Origin: Streptomyces uncialis
GTDB taxonomy: Bacteria > Actinomycetota > Actinomycetes > Streptomycetales > Streptomycetaceae
DNA: 64,000 nt
Reading direction: 5' to 3'
Assembly (NCBI RefSeq): GCF_001905345.1
Contig: NZ_LFBV01000010.1
Coordinates: 284,038 to 348,037, forward strand
Shown: positions 7,167 to 16,031 of the stretch, in pieces
Numbering within the stretch: position 1 is the stretch's first letter
Layout: every line of letters begins with the position of its first letter
The notes under the pieces: model-generated
Database searches by the model: none
The model's input: the letters and a program-made list of their open reading frames with translations, nothing else
Told to the model about the DNA's origin: nothing
Position numbers and translations under genes: made by a program

Positions 7167-10100
7167 TCAGGGCCTGGCGCGGTGGGCGCGTCGTCGGGCG
7201 GTGATCAGCAGTGCCGCGCCGCCGAGGAAGGCGGTGCCCGCGACGAGTGCGGTGGCGACGAGGTCGGACCCGGTGCTCGCGAGCCAGGACGACGGCTTCG
7301 GCGTCACGGCCGTCGTGACCACGCAGTTCTGACCGGGGACGGCGGACGCCCGCGCGGGACACTCCCCCGGCCGCCCACCGGCACCACCGGCCGCACCGCC
7401 GACGGAGCCACCGACCGCACCGGCGTTCGCACCGCTACCGGAACCACCCTCAACGGAGCCGCCGTTCGCGGACCCGCCACTGCCGGAACCACCGGACGCA
7501 CCGCCCGAGCCGCTGCCGCTACCCGAACCGCTCCCGCTCCCGCTCCCGCCATCACTCCCGCTACCGCCGGACCCGCCGCTCGGCGCACCGCTCGGGTTCG
7601 TGCCAGGTGTGGGCGTGGGGTCGGGGCCGGGGTCCTTGTCGGGGGTGACGCCGATCCGGGAGAGGCCGTTGACGATACGGGCGCCCTCGCCGGTGACCTT
7701 CTTGACGGTGACCGAGTAGGTGAGTGTCTCGGTGCCGCCCGCCCTGACCGGGGTCGACCACAGCATCCGTGCGTCACCGATCACCACCTTCCCGGCGGTG
7801 GCCTTCGCGTCGCCGTTGAACCGGGTGTGGGTGAGGACGTCGGACATGTCGTCCTCGACGCCCGCCGGGTCGCCCGCCACGAAGTCCGCGTCACCGACAT
7901 TGCGGGCCGTGACCGTGTACGTCACCGTGTCGCCCGGGTGCACCGGGCCCGAGGTGTCGGCGGTCTTCGTGAAGTGGAGCTTCGGGACGGTGATCGCGGC
8001 GCAGGCGGTGGCCCGGCCGACGAGCGTGTCCGTCGAGGTCAGCGACACGGAGTTGCCGTAACCCCGGCCTCCCTCAGGGCCGCACGCCACGTCCTCGGCG
8101 GTCAGGTACATCGCGTCCGACCGCGCCGTGACCGTCACCCGGTACTCCCGTGTCCCGGGGCCGTCGCCGGTCGCCGCCGGAACCCGGTCCGTGCCGGTGA
8201 ACAGGGCCGTGTCCGGGGTGACCGTGGCGTCGCCGACCTTGGTGAGGCCGCCGTTGAAGCGCGGGTTCATGGTCGCGCCGCCGCTGTCGGCCGTCACCTT
8301 CAGGACGCGGACGCCCCGGGGGAACGACAGGGTGTCGTCCAGCTTGTGGACGAGACCGCCGGCCGCGGTACGCGACTCGTTGGTGACGGTGATGACGTAG
8401 CCGATGTCCCAGGTGCCGTCGGCGTTGCGCCGCGGCGCGCCGTCGACCGTCTTGGTGACGGTCGGCTTCGCGGGGGCGGCGCAGGAGTCCGCGGTCCGCT
8501 GCGAGCCGTCGGTGAGGGTGAGGGTGGCGCGGTTGGCGAAGCCGCCCGCGGCGCCGTCGACACAGAGCCCCGGGGCGGCTCCGGCCGTGCCGTGCGCGTC
8601 GGCGGTGACGGTCACGGCCCACTCGTGGGTGGCGCCGCCGGGGAGTTCCACGTCCGTGGCGAGTTCGCCGGTGCCGTTCCAGTCGTCGTTCCCGGTGACG
8701 CCGTCCGGGGCGCTCACCCTCGTGCCGGTCACGTCGATGCCCGCGCCGGGGCGGAGGTCGTCCGCGAGGTCGTAGCGGGCCGGGCGGTGCGGGTCGGGGT
8801 TGGTGACCGCCAGGTCGTAGACGACCGTCCAGCGGCCGTCGTCGCGCTGCCCGGCCGAGCGGACCGACTTGGCGAGCAGCGGGGCGAAGCCGTCGGTGGT
8901 CGTGGCGCAGGGCACCCCGTCCTCGTCGCGGCCGGCCGTGCTGTCGCAGACGGTTCCTTCGTCGGCGCCGTACGCGGTGTTGCGCAACGTGTGGTCGCCG
9001 TCGCCGTGGCCGTCGACGCGCACCCGGTAGGTGAGGGTGACGGTGTCGCCGACCGCCAGGGCGCCCGCCCACCGCAGGACTCCGTCCGACGGGTCGGGCA
9101 GGGGCTCGGAGGGGCCGCCGCCGGTGGTCACGGACGCGGAGCCGGTCACGAACGACGCGTCGTCCAGGACTCCGTCCAGATGGTCGGTGAGCACGGCGGG
9201 GGTGGACAGCGTGTGGTCGGCCGTCCCGGAGTTCGTCGCCGTCACCGTGTACGTGACGGTGTCACCGGCGCTGACCCCGGCGGACGGGATGCCCGACACC
9301 TTGGTCAGGGTCAGGGAGCGGACCGCGTCGGTGTCCGAGGCGTCGGCGGTCAGTGTCCGCCCGCTGTCGGCGGGGTCGGGGGCGGTGACGCGGGCGGAGT
9401 TGACGACCGCGCCGCGGGCCCCGGGCAGCACCCGCACCCGCACCTCGACCGTCGCGGTGGCACCGGTACCGTCCGTCGTGCGGTCGCCGTCCGGGGAGGG
9501 GACCCCCGCACGGCCCAGGTCGCCCAGGGTCCAGGTCACCGTGCCGCCGGGCCGGTTGCCGAAGGCGTCGGCGTCGCGCTGGTCGCTGACGGTGCCGCCG
9601 TCGGTCGCGGACACGAACTCCAGCCCGTCCGGGAGGGTGTCGGTGAGGGTGGCGCCGGTGATCCGTTCGCCGGGCAGCAGGTTGGCCGCCTCCAGGGTGT
9701 AGCCGTACTCCTCGCCCACGGCCACGTCGTCCCGGCCGTCGGTCTTCGTCAGCGCGAGTCCGGCGGTCGTGGGGCCGACCCGCACGCACCCCGTGGCCTC
9801 GTTGTTCGCGGGGCGCGGGTCATGCATGGGGCCCGTGGCGGAGGCGGGGGCGCAGATCCGGCCCGACGTGGTCGGGGTGACCGGTACGTCCAGTGCGGTG
9901 GTCACGCCCTTGCGGAGCGGTCTCGGCTCGCCGTCGTCGTCCACGGGCGCGCAGGTCAGGGTGAGCGGGCCGTCGAGCGGGGCGCTGCCCGGCTCGGCGG
10001 TGCATGTCCAGCCCTGCGGCGTCAGGCTGTCGACCGTCAGACCGGCCGGGACCGCGACGGTCACGGTCGCGGCCGTCTCCCGCGAACCGCCGCCGTGGGT

Positions 10101-13010
10101 GACGGTGAACGGCAGCACTCCGGGGCGGCCCACCTGCAACGGCAGCCGCTCGGGGACACCGGCCTCCAGGTCGGCCTCCTGGGTCGCCGCGCACACCGGA
10201 CGGGGTTCCGACGGCAGCGTCTGACGGCTGTCGAGGGCGACCGAGTTGCACGCGACGGCGTCGGCCTCCGTGCCCGGGGCGACCGCGGCGACGAACACGA
10301 AGGCCGCCTCCTGGCCGGGTGCGAGGTCACCGGTGACCGTCGCGCGGATCGCCTTCTTCCCCGCCGGGCCGGGGCCCCAGTCGTCGGTGGTGCCGGGCGC
10401 GGCCGGGTTCACCTCGGCGCGCGCGGGGTTCGTGGACGCCGAGTACTCCAGCCGCAGGTTCGCGGAGATGTCCGGGACGCTGTCGAGCGTCTCGTCGAAG
10501 GTGCTGCCGCGCGGGGTCGACGCGGTACCGGCGCTCGTGCCCCGGTCACCCGTGTGCGGCAGCACGTCGTACGCGACCACCTCGCTGAGCGTGGTGTTCC
10601 CGGTGTTCCTCAGGGTGACCCGGTAGCGGATGTCGGTGGCCGTCGGCGCGACGCCCACCAGTTGGTCGGGGTCGGACAGCCAGGCGCATCCGTCGGGCGC
10701 GCCGGGGTTCGGCAGACAGATCTCCTTGACGGCGCTCAGCCCGTCGGCGGAGGAGACCGTCACGTTCTGCGCGGCGCTGGAGAACCATTCGTCCGTCGAG
10801 CCGTCGCCGTCGATGTCGGGGGCGTCCTGGACGGCGTTCGCGTACGTGGCCTCGGTGCTGGTCCAGGTGTGCCGGGAGTCGCCCGCCCAGGCGGTGGCCG
10901 TGCTCCGGGTACCGGCGGTCACCAGGTGGGTGGGCCGGGCGACGACCTCCATCGTCGGCCACGTCGTGTTCTCACCGAACGACACATCGTCCGGCCAGGT
11001 GGCGACGACCGCCTCACGGGGCTCCCCGCCGACGGTCTTCGTCGTGCGGTCGAACGACACCCCGTCCGGAGCCGAACCGGACGGGAAGGAGGCCGAGTCG
11101 GGGTTGACCGTCCAGCCGGTCGGCGCGAGGAACACGTACTGCGGGGTCATGTCCACGTCGCCGGGGATGTTCGACGTCGTCGCGCGGACGCCGAACGTCA
11201 CGTTCCTGCCCGGGACGGCGTTACCGCCGCCCTCCACCGTGGCGGGTGACGTGAACGCGGCCGTGACGGTCGGCCGCTGCCGCGGCGTCTCCTGGAACCG
11301 GATCGTGCGGGAGGCGGGGCCCAGTGCCATCGCGGACAGGTCGCTGTCCGGCCATGACATCGTCGCCGTCGCCGTGTTGGTCCGGGTCTCTCCGACCGGA
11401 GCGGCCGTGGCGACCTTGTAGTGGAAGTTCACGCGGAACGGGGTGCCTCCGGTGTCACCGGGCCGGTTGTTCGTCGCCTTGATGACGCCGCTGGTGACCT
11501 TCGCCTTGGTGAACCAGGTACCGGCGGGGGCGTTGACCGCGCCGTTCGACGTCCCCGTGACGCCGTCGCTGCGCGTCCACTCGGCCTTGGCGACGGGTGT
11601 CGTGGCGGAGGGCTCGATCCTGTCGACCCGTGCGTCGGGCTGGTCCAGTGCGCCGTCCTCGATCACCGCGACGCCGTCGACGTTCGACTGGTTGTGGGCC
11701 GTCACGGACCAGTGGAAGCCGTTGTCCGCGAACGGCGCGAGGCCCGCACCCGGGGTGCAGACCCGGTTCCAGTCGTCGCGGCCACGGGCGGGGCAGGTCA
11801 TCCCGGCCACGTCCGGCGGGACGTTCACCAGACGGGTCTGCCCGGTGTAGGAGCTGTACGTGCTCTCCTTGCCCAGTTGCGCCCGGGCGAACGGCGCGTA
11901 GCACGACACCTGGTGCTTCATCACCTGGGTCGCGGTCCTGGTGGTGCGGTCCGGGTCGAGATAGGTGGCCGAGACGGTCATCTCGCTGCTCACGGTCTCG
12001 TCGAAGTCGCAGCCGCGGGGGTCGTCGGTGAAGTTGGCCGCCGGGTAGTTCACGGTGACCTTGCGCGGGTAGGAGTTGCCGCGGGACGTCCAGTTGCGGG
12101 TGTCGGTGTGGCCCCAGCCTCCCGCCGCGACCGGGTCGGGGGCGTCCTTCGTCCCGTGCGACCAGGTGACGGTGTGCGCCGCGCTGTCGTACACACCGGC
12201 GCCGGTGCTCGACACGTAGACCGCGCGCGGGTCCAGCTTCTCGACGACGGTGTAGCTGCCGGCGCCGACCCACTCCGACGAACCCCGGACGCTGCTGCTG
12301 TCGAAGCGGGTGATCGCGCCCGAGCTCATGTAGAGCTCCCAGGCGACATCGGTCCCGGCCTTGACCGATCCCGGGTTCACCTGCCTGAGGGCCGGTTCGG
12401 GAACCTTGTTCGCCCAGGTCACCGGCTGCGCGTCGGCGCGGGCGGGCCCGGTGGCGGTCGTCGAGTCCATGGTGGCCGACATCAGGATCTTGAACCCGGA
12501 CGGGTAGTACTGGGCCGCGGTCACCGTCGCCCCGCCGCCGGTCGGGTTGATGCCGTAGACCACGAGGAACGTGCCTGACATACCGGCGCGCAGGTCGCCG
12601 AGGCTGATCGCCCTGCCCGTCGCGTCCGTACCGCCGACCGACGCGTCCGGCAGCCCGGCCGGAGGCGTCCAGTTCGCGTAGACCAGCATCCGCTCGCCCT
12701 GCAATCCGTTCGGGTCGGGCTGCGACGGCGACATCCGCACGGTGGCTCCGTCGCAGTCGGCCGCGGCACAGGAGTACCCGACCTTGTACGCGACGGAGTT
12801 GTCGTGCGTGCCGAAGGAAGCCGTCGTCTGCGGCGCCCCGGTGGTCGGGTCGACGGCCTCCACGGAGACATCGAGGACGGCGGTCCCCGGGGCCGCCTGC
12901 GCGGTCATCGCGGGCATCAACAGCCCCGCCACCAAGGCGAAGGCGGCCAGTGCGGCGAAGGTGCCGCGCCTGCGTATCGCCGCCCGGAGAGTGCCTTTGC
13001 GGTACGCCAC
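7167..13010 (-). CDS. Giant sortase-anchored surface protein with DUF11 repeats
   Basis: A 1,947-residue secreted wall protein. GTG at 13010 was chosen because an AGGAGG ribosome site lies about six bases upstream and the product begins with a signal peptide: Arg/Lys-rich start, LAAFALVAGLLMP core, cleavage after AQA near residue 39. The mature part is beta-rich, with several DUF11/isopeptide-type repeats in the C-terminal half; most start with LTKT or FTKT and contain GDTVTYTVTATN-like strands. A long Ser/Gly linker precedes the sorting signal LASTG at 1910-1914, a membrane segment and an RRR tail. LAXTG fits class E sortases of Streptomyces. Probable role is adhesion or envelope structure of aerial or substrate cells; no enzymatic domain was seen. 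Confidence 0.88.
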   Translation of the reverse strand: MAYRKGTLRAAIRRRGTFAALAAFALVAGLLMPAMTAQAAPGTAVLDVSVEAVDPTTGAPQTTASFGTHDNSVAYKVGYSCAAADCDGATVRMSPSQPDPNGLQGERMLVYANWTPPAGLPDASVGGTDATGRAISLGDLRAGMSGTFLVVYGINPTGGGATVTAAQYYPSGFKILMSATMDSTTATGPARADAQPVTWANKVPEPALRQVNPGSVKAGTDVAWELYMSSGAITRFDSSSVRGSSEWVGAGSYTVVEKLDPRAVYVSSTGAGVYDSAAHTVTWSHGTKDAPDPVAAGGWGHTDTRNWTSRGNSYPRKVTVNYPAANFTDDPRGCDFDETVSSEMTVSATYLDPDRTTRTATQVMKHQVSCYAPFARAQLGKESTYSSYTGQTRLVNVPPDVAGMTCPARGRDDWNRVCTPGAGLAPFADNGFHWSVTAHNQSNVDGVAVIEDGALDQPDARVDRIEPSATTPVAKAEWTRSDGVTGTSNGAVNAPAGTWFTKAKVTSGVIKATNNRPGDTGGTPFRVNFHYKVATAAPVGETRTNTATATMSWPDSDLSAMALGPASRTIRFQETPRQRPTVTAAFTSPATVEGGGNAVPGRNVTFGVRATTSNIPGDVDMTPQYVFLAPTGWTVNPDSASFPSGSAPDGVSFDRTTKTVGGEPREAVVATWPDDVSFGENTTWPTMEVVARPTHLVTAGTRSTATAWAGDSRHTWTSTEATYANAVQDAPDIDGDGSTDEWFSSAAQNVTVSSADGLSAVKEICLPNPGAPDGCAWLSDPDQLVGVAPTATDIRYRVTLRNTGNTTLSEVVAYDVLPHTGDRGTSAGTASTPRGSTFDETLDSVPDISANLRLEYSASTNPARAEVNPAAPGTTDDWGPGPAGKKAIRATVTGDLAPGQEAAFVFVAAVAPGTEADAVACNSVALDSRQTLPSEPRPVCAATQEADLEAGVPERLPLQVGRPGVLPFTVTHGGGSRETAATVTVAVPAGLTVDSLTPQGWTCTAEPGSAPLDGPLTLTCAPVDDDGEPRPLRKGVTTALDVPVTPTTSGRICAPASATGPMHDPRPANNEATGCVRVGPTTAGLALTKTDGRDDVAVGEEYGYTLEAANLLPGERITGATLTDTLPDGLEFVSATDGGTVSDQRDADAFGNRPGGTVTWTLGDLGRAGVPSPDGDRTTDGTGATATVEVRVRVLPGARGAVVNSARVTAPDPADSGRTLTADASDTDAVRSLTLTKVSGIPSAGVSAGDTVTYTVTATNSGTADHTLSTPAVLTDHLDGVLDDASFVTGSASVTTGGGPSEPLPDPSDGVLRWAGALAVGDTVTLTYRVRVDGHGDGDHTLRNTAYGADEGTVCDSTAGRDEDGVPCATTTDGFAPLLAKSVRSAGQRDDGRWTVVYDLAVTNPDPHRPARYDLADDLRPGAGIDVTGTRVSAPDGVTGNDDWNGTGELATDVELPGGATHEWAVTVTADAHGTAGAAPGLCVDGAAGGFANRATLTLTDGSQRTADSCAAPAKPTVTKTVDGAPRRNADGTWDIGYVITVTNESRTAAGGLVHKLDDTLSFPRGVRVLKVTADSGGATMNPRFNGGLTKVGDATVTPDTALFTGTDRVPAATGDGPGTREYRVTVTARSDAMYLTAEDVACGPEGGRGYGNSVSLTSTDTLVGRATACAAITVPKLHFTKTADTSGPVHPGDTVTYTVTARNVGDADFVAGDPAGVEDDMSDVLTHTRFNGDAKATAGKVVIGDARMLWSTPVRAGGTETLTYSVTVKKVTGEGARIVNGLSRIGVTPDKDPGPDPTPTPGTNPSGAPSGGSGGSGSDGGSGSGSGSGSGSGSGGASGGSGSGGSANGGSVEGGSGSGANAGAVGGSVGGAAGGAGGRPGECPARASAVPGQNCVVTTAVTPKPSSWLASTGSDLVATALVAGTAFLGGAALLITARRRAHRARP

Positions 13011-13472
13011 CGAATTCCTCCTGGATTCACGCGCGGGGCATTGCCTTCGAGGCATGCCGGAGAGGCACCGGATCCGGCGTCGGGCGCATGACCGAAAGGG
13101 GTGCTCAGCACGTCTTGGGGCGGTGACACGCGAGTTCGCACACAGCCGGAACATCGCGTTCCGTAGCTGACCATCAGTCAGACAGTAACAGTACGGATCT
13201 CATCACATCAACCAATACGGACATATCAAGTTCCCGAATGAACCGCTTTGTGACGCATGCCACGCACCCCGGACACCACGGCTATTCCCACGGCAGCACC
13301 CCGGACCGACAGCGGCGCACGGCAATTCATCGACATATCAACCGGCTGAATTCACGCCGGAGAAGCGGGTTCGACGGGTCCACGATTCACTGTCGGGAAT
13401 TCCGCCTCCGCCGCTCCGAACGCCTTGTCCGCCGCACCTCACAGGGCAGGGCCCGAAAGGCAGGGTCAAGGC
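13011..13472. other. Intergenic leader region of the surface protein gene
   Basis: About 460 bp without a gene. The part near 13170-13250 is unusually AT-rich for this genome and probably holds the surface gene promoter on the minus strand. No operator or terminator could be defined with confidence. Confidence 0.5.
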
Positions 13473-14063
13473 TTAACGGTCGGCCCCGGCGTCGAGGCTG
13501 CCCAGGATCAGGCCGGTCAGCGCGGTGACCGCTTCGCCGTCGGTCGCCCGCTCCCCGTTCAGCTCGGCGGCGATCGCCTCGGCCGCACCCAGCACACCGA
13601 CGCACCGCAGCCGCAGGGCCTGGGGCGCGAGGCCGGAGTACGGCAGCAGCGCGGCGGCCATCAGGTCCGTGTAGCCGTCGGTCGACTCGCGCTGGACCGC
13701 CTCCATCTCCGGGTTCCCCTTCAGCGCGGCGGAGACGGCGCCGAGCTCCGGCATGTCGGTGGCGCAGGCGAAGTAGGCGGCGCTGATGACGCGGGCGACC
13801 TCACCGGCGCTGGGCTCGGCGTCCCGCAACGCCTGGGTGATCGCGGCCCGGTGGCGGTCGTCGAGCCGTTGGTGGAGCGCGAGCAGCAGGCCGGGGCGGG
13901 TGGCGAAGTGGTCGTAGGCGATCGGCCTGCTCACCCCGGCCTCCTCCGCGAGGGTGACCAGGGTCAGCCCGTCGGCGCCCCGGGTGCGCACGATCACCAA
14001 GGCGGTGTCGAGCAGCTGCTCCCGCCTGGCCTGCTTGGACAGACGGGTCGGTGCGGCGGCCAT
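13473..14063 (-). CDS. TetR family transcriptional regulator
   Basis: A 196-residue repressor-type protein. The N-terminal helix-turn-helix is TLVTLAEEAGVSRPIAYDHF near residues 35-54, with the typical start SKQARREQLLDTAL. The C-terminal helical domain would bind an unknown ligand. An earlier in-frame ATG at 14099 would overlap the operator, so MAAAPT at 14063 is preferred. It is divergent from the oxidoreductase gene, and the 95-bp gap holds two copies of a palindromic site, consistent with a TetR protein repressing itself and its neighbour. Confidence 0.88.
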   Translation of the reverse strand: MAAAPTRLSKQARREQLLDTALVIVRTRGADGLTLVTLAEEAGVSRPIAYDHFATRPGLLLALHQRLDDRHRAAITQALRDAEPSAGEVARVISAAYFACATDMPELGAVSAALKGNPEMEAVQRESTDGYTDLMAAALLPYSGLAPQALRLRCVGVLGAAEAIAAELNGERATDGEAVTALTGLILGSLDAGADR

Positions 14064-14104
14064 GGCCCTCCCTCTCACTCCCTTGCGTTCCCGTCCCAAT
14101 CTAA

Positions 14105-14133
14105 GCTACAAAACGTAGGCTACAAAATGTAGC
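14105..14133. promoter_or_regulatory. Double TetR operator GCTACAAAAYGTAGC
   Basis: Two near-identical palindromic sites sharing a central GC lie side by side: GCTACAAAACGTAGGC at 14105-14120 and GCTACAAAATGTAGC at 14119-14133. They sit between the divergent TetR and oxidoreductase starts. The arms GCTAC and GTAGC form an inverted repeat, as expected for TetR dimers. Confidence 0.75.
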
Positions 14134-14158
14134 TTCATGGATGTGAGGGGAACCCACA

Positions 14159-15172
14159 GTGGGACAGTCGGAATCGGTACTGATCCTGGGCGGCACGGGC
14201 CAGGCGGGAGCGGGGGCCGCCGCCCTCCTGCGCCAATGGCACCCGGCGCTGCCGCTGACGATCGCGGGTCGTGACCTCGACCGCGCCCAGCGGGTGGCCG
14301 ACGAACTCGGAGCCGCCACGGCCACGACCATCGATCTGCGGCGCGGCGATCTCGGCCTCCCGGCCGACCACCACTACTCGGCGGTGGTCGCCGCGCTCTG
14401 GGACGACCGTCTGCACGGACTGCGCTACGCGCAGCGTCACGGGCTGCCGTACCTCAGCATCTCCAGCGGACTGACGGACATCGCGCCGGAGGTCGTCGCG
14501 GGCGCCCAGCGGGCGAACGCCGCGCCGATCCTGGTGGCCAGCCACTACTGCGCCGGTACCGTCGTCCTCGCGGCCCTGCACACCGCCCGGCGGTTCGGCC
14601 GGGTCGACAGCATCCGGATCGGTGCGGTACTGGACGAGACGGACACCGGCGGGCCCGCCGGAATCGCGGATCTGGAGCGGTGGTCCACGGCCACCACGGC
14701 GGGACTCGTGCGCCGGGACGGCGTCTTCCACTGGATCACCGACCCCGACGCACAGGCGGATGTGCGCGGTACCGACGGCACCGGTCTGCCCGGCCGCAGC
14801 ATCGCCATCCTCGACGTACCGAGCCTCGCCCTCGCGACGGACGCCCCCGACGTCCGCTTCGACTTCGCCGTCGGCGAATCCACGGGCCGGCGCCGCGGTG
14901 AACCCGCTTCCTTCGAGGTCCGGATCGACCTCGAAGGAACGGACCGGGAGGGTGCGCCGATCAGTACGAGCCGCTACCTGGTCCACCCGGCGGGGCAGCG
15001 CCCCTTGACCGCGACCGGCATCGCCCTCGGCGTCGAGCGCTTGCTCGGACTGCGCGGCGAAGCGGTCGCACCGGGCATCCACACCCCCGAGTCGTTGCTC
15101 GACCCGGCCTACGCGGTGCAGCGGCTGGAGGAGACCGGCGCCACCTTCATCGACACGCCTGGAGGCGGCTGA
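14159..15172 (+). CDS. Saccharopine dehydrogenase-like NAD(P)-binding oxidoreductase
   Basis: A 337-residue enzyme with an N-terminal Rossmann fold: VLILGGTGQAGAGAAALL at residues 7-24 carries the G-x-G-x-x-G-type loop, and AGRDLDRA follows strand two. The rest resembles the C-terminal domain of saccharopine dehydrogenase-like reductases of unknown substrate. The start is GTG, with GAGGGG 8-13 bases upstream. The operator pair between it and the divergent TetR gene suggests induction by a ligand of that repressor, possibly the enzyme's substrate. The actual reaction is unknown. Confidence 0.82.
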   Translation: MGQSESVLILGGTGQAGAGAAALLRQWHPALPLTIAGRDLDRAQRVADELGAATATTIDLRRGDLGLPADHHYSAVVAALWDDRLHGLRYAQRHGLPYLSISSGLTDIAPEVVAGAQRANAAPILVASHYCAGTVVLAALHTARRFGRVDSIRIGAVLDETDTGGPAGIADLERWSTATTAGLVRRDGVFHWITDPDAQADVRGTDGTGLPGRSIAILDVPSLALATDAPDVRFDFAVGESTGRRRGEPASFEVRIDLEGTDREGAPISTSRYLVHPAGQRPLTATGIALGVERLLGLRGEAVAPGIHTPESLLDPAYAVQRLEETGATFIDTPGGG

Positions 15173-15178
15173 CCCGCC

Positions 15179-15284
15179 CTGGATGTCTCACGGAGCAGCC
15201 ACCACGGTCATGGCATCCGGTCGGGAAAGGAGGAGCCGACCTGGGACGTCTCACGGAGCAGCCGCCATGGTCACGGCATCCGGT
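15179..15284. repeat. Imperfect 43-bp direct repeat
   Basis: Copies at 15179-15221 and 15241-15284 share CTGG, then GTCTCACGGAGCAGCC and GGCATCCGGT, differing at a few positions. They lie between the convergent oxidoreductase and response regulator genes. The function is unknown; they could be a duplicated terminator-like element. Confidence 0.65.
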
Positions 15285-15316
15285 GCGGGTCGGCCCGGCC
15301 GGGCGGAGGTACGCCG

Positions 15317-15985
15317 TCAGAGCGTTCCGGGGGTCACCATGCCGGACTCGTAGGCGACGATGACGAGTTGGGCGCGGTCGCGGGCGGCCAGTTTGCCCAT
15401 GATGCGGCTGACATGGGTCTTGGCGGTGAGCGGGCTCAGCCCGAGCGAGAGGGCGATCTCCTGATTGGTCAGGCCCCGGGCGACCAGCCCGAGGACCTGG
15501 CGTTCGCGTTCGGTCAGGGTCTCGGGGCCGGGCGACCGCCCCGGGCCCGGGTCCGGGGCGCGCAGGGCGCGGGCGATCAGCCGGGCGGTGGGACCGGGCG
15601 ACAGCAGGGCCTCGCCCGCCGCCACGAGCCGTATCGCGTCCAGGAGTTCGGCGGGCCGGGTGTCCTTCACCAGGAAACCGGAGGCACCGGCGCGCAGCGC
15701 GTCGATGATGTGCTCGTCGGTGTCGTACGTGGTGAGCACGAGGACCTTCACCCCCGCGAGGTCCTCGTCGGCGGCGATCAGCCGGGTCGCCTCGATCCCG
15801 TCGAGGTCGGGCATCCGGATGTCCATGACGACCAGGTCGGCCCGTGCGGTGCGGGCCAGGTCGACGGCCTCCCGGCCGGTGCCCGCCTGGCCGACCACCT
15901 CCATGTCGCCCGCCGATTCCACGAGCATCGCGAAGGCGGCCCGTACCAGCGTCTGGTCGTCGGCGAGCAGCACACGGATCGTCAC
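15317..15985 (-). CDS. NarL/LuxR family response regulator
   Basis: A 222-residue two-component regulator. The receiver domain (1-120) has the acidic pair DD at 9-10, the phospho-acceptor Asp55 in VVMDIRMPD, the Thr/Ser segment VLVLTTYD and a conserved Lys near 105. The C-terminal LuxR helix-turn-helix is near 155-205 (LTEREREVL-like start, then GLTNQEIALSLGLSPLTAKTH). Its gene lies 46 bp after the histidine kinase gene on the same strand, so the two form a cognate pair. The neighbouring MMPL exporter is a probable target. Confidence 0.93.
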   Translation of the reverse strand: MTIRVLLADDQTLVRAAFAMLVESAGDMEVVGQAGTGREAVDLARTARADLVVMDIRMPDLDGIEATRLIAADEDLAGVKVLVLTTYDTDEHIIDALRAGASGFLVKDTRPAELLDAIRLVAAGEALLSPGPTARLIARALRAPDPGPGRSPGPETLTERERQVLGLVARGLTNQEIALSLGLSPLTAKTHVSRIMGKLAARDRAQLVIVAYESGMVTPGTL

Positions 15986-16031
15986 GGGGTCCCCCTGGGA
16001 GTGTCGTTCGGCGTCGTACGCACCGCTTCTC

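Noticed and set aside
7182..11249. Very long plus-strand open frame
   Set aside because: It is antisense to the surface protein gene and is Gly/Arg/Val-biased with no domain, an effect of high GC.
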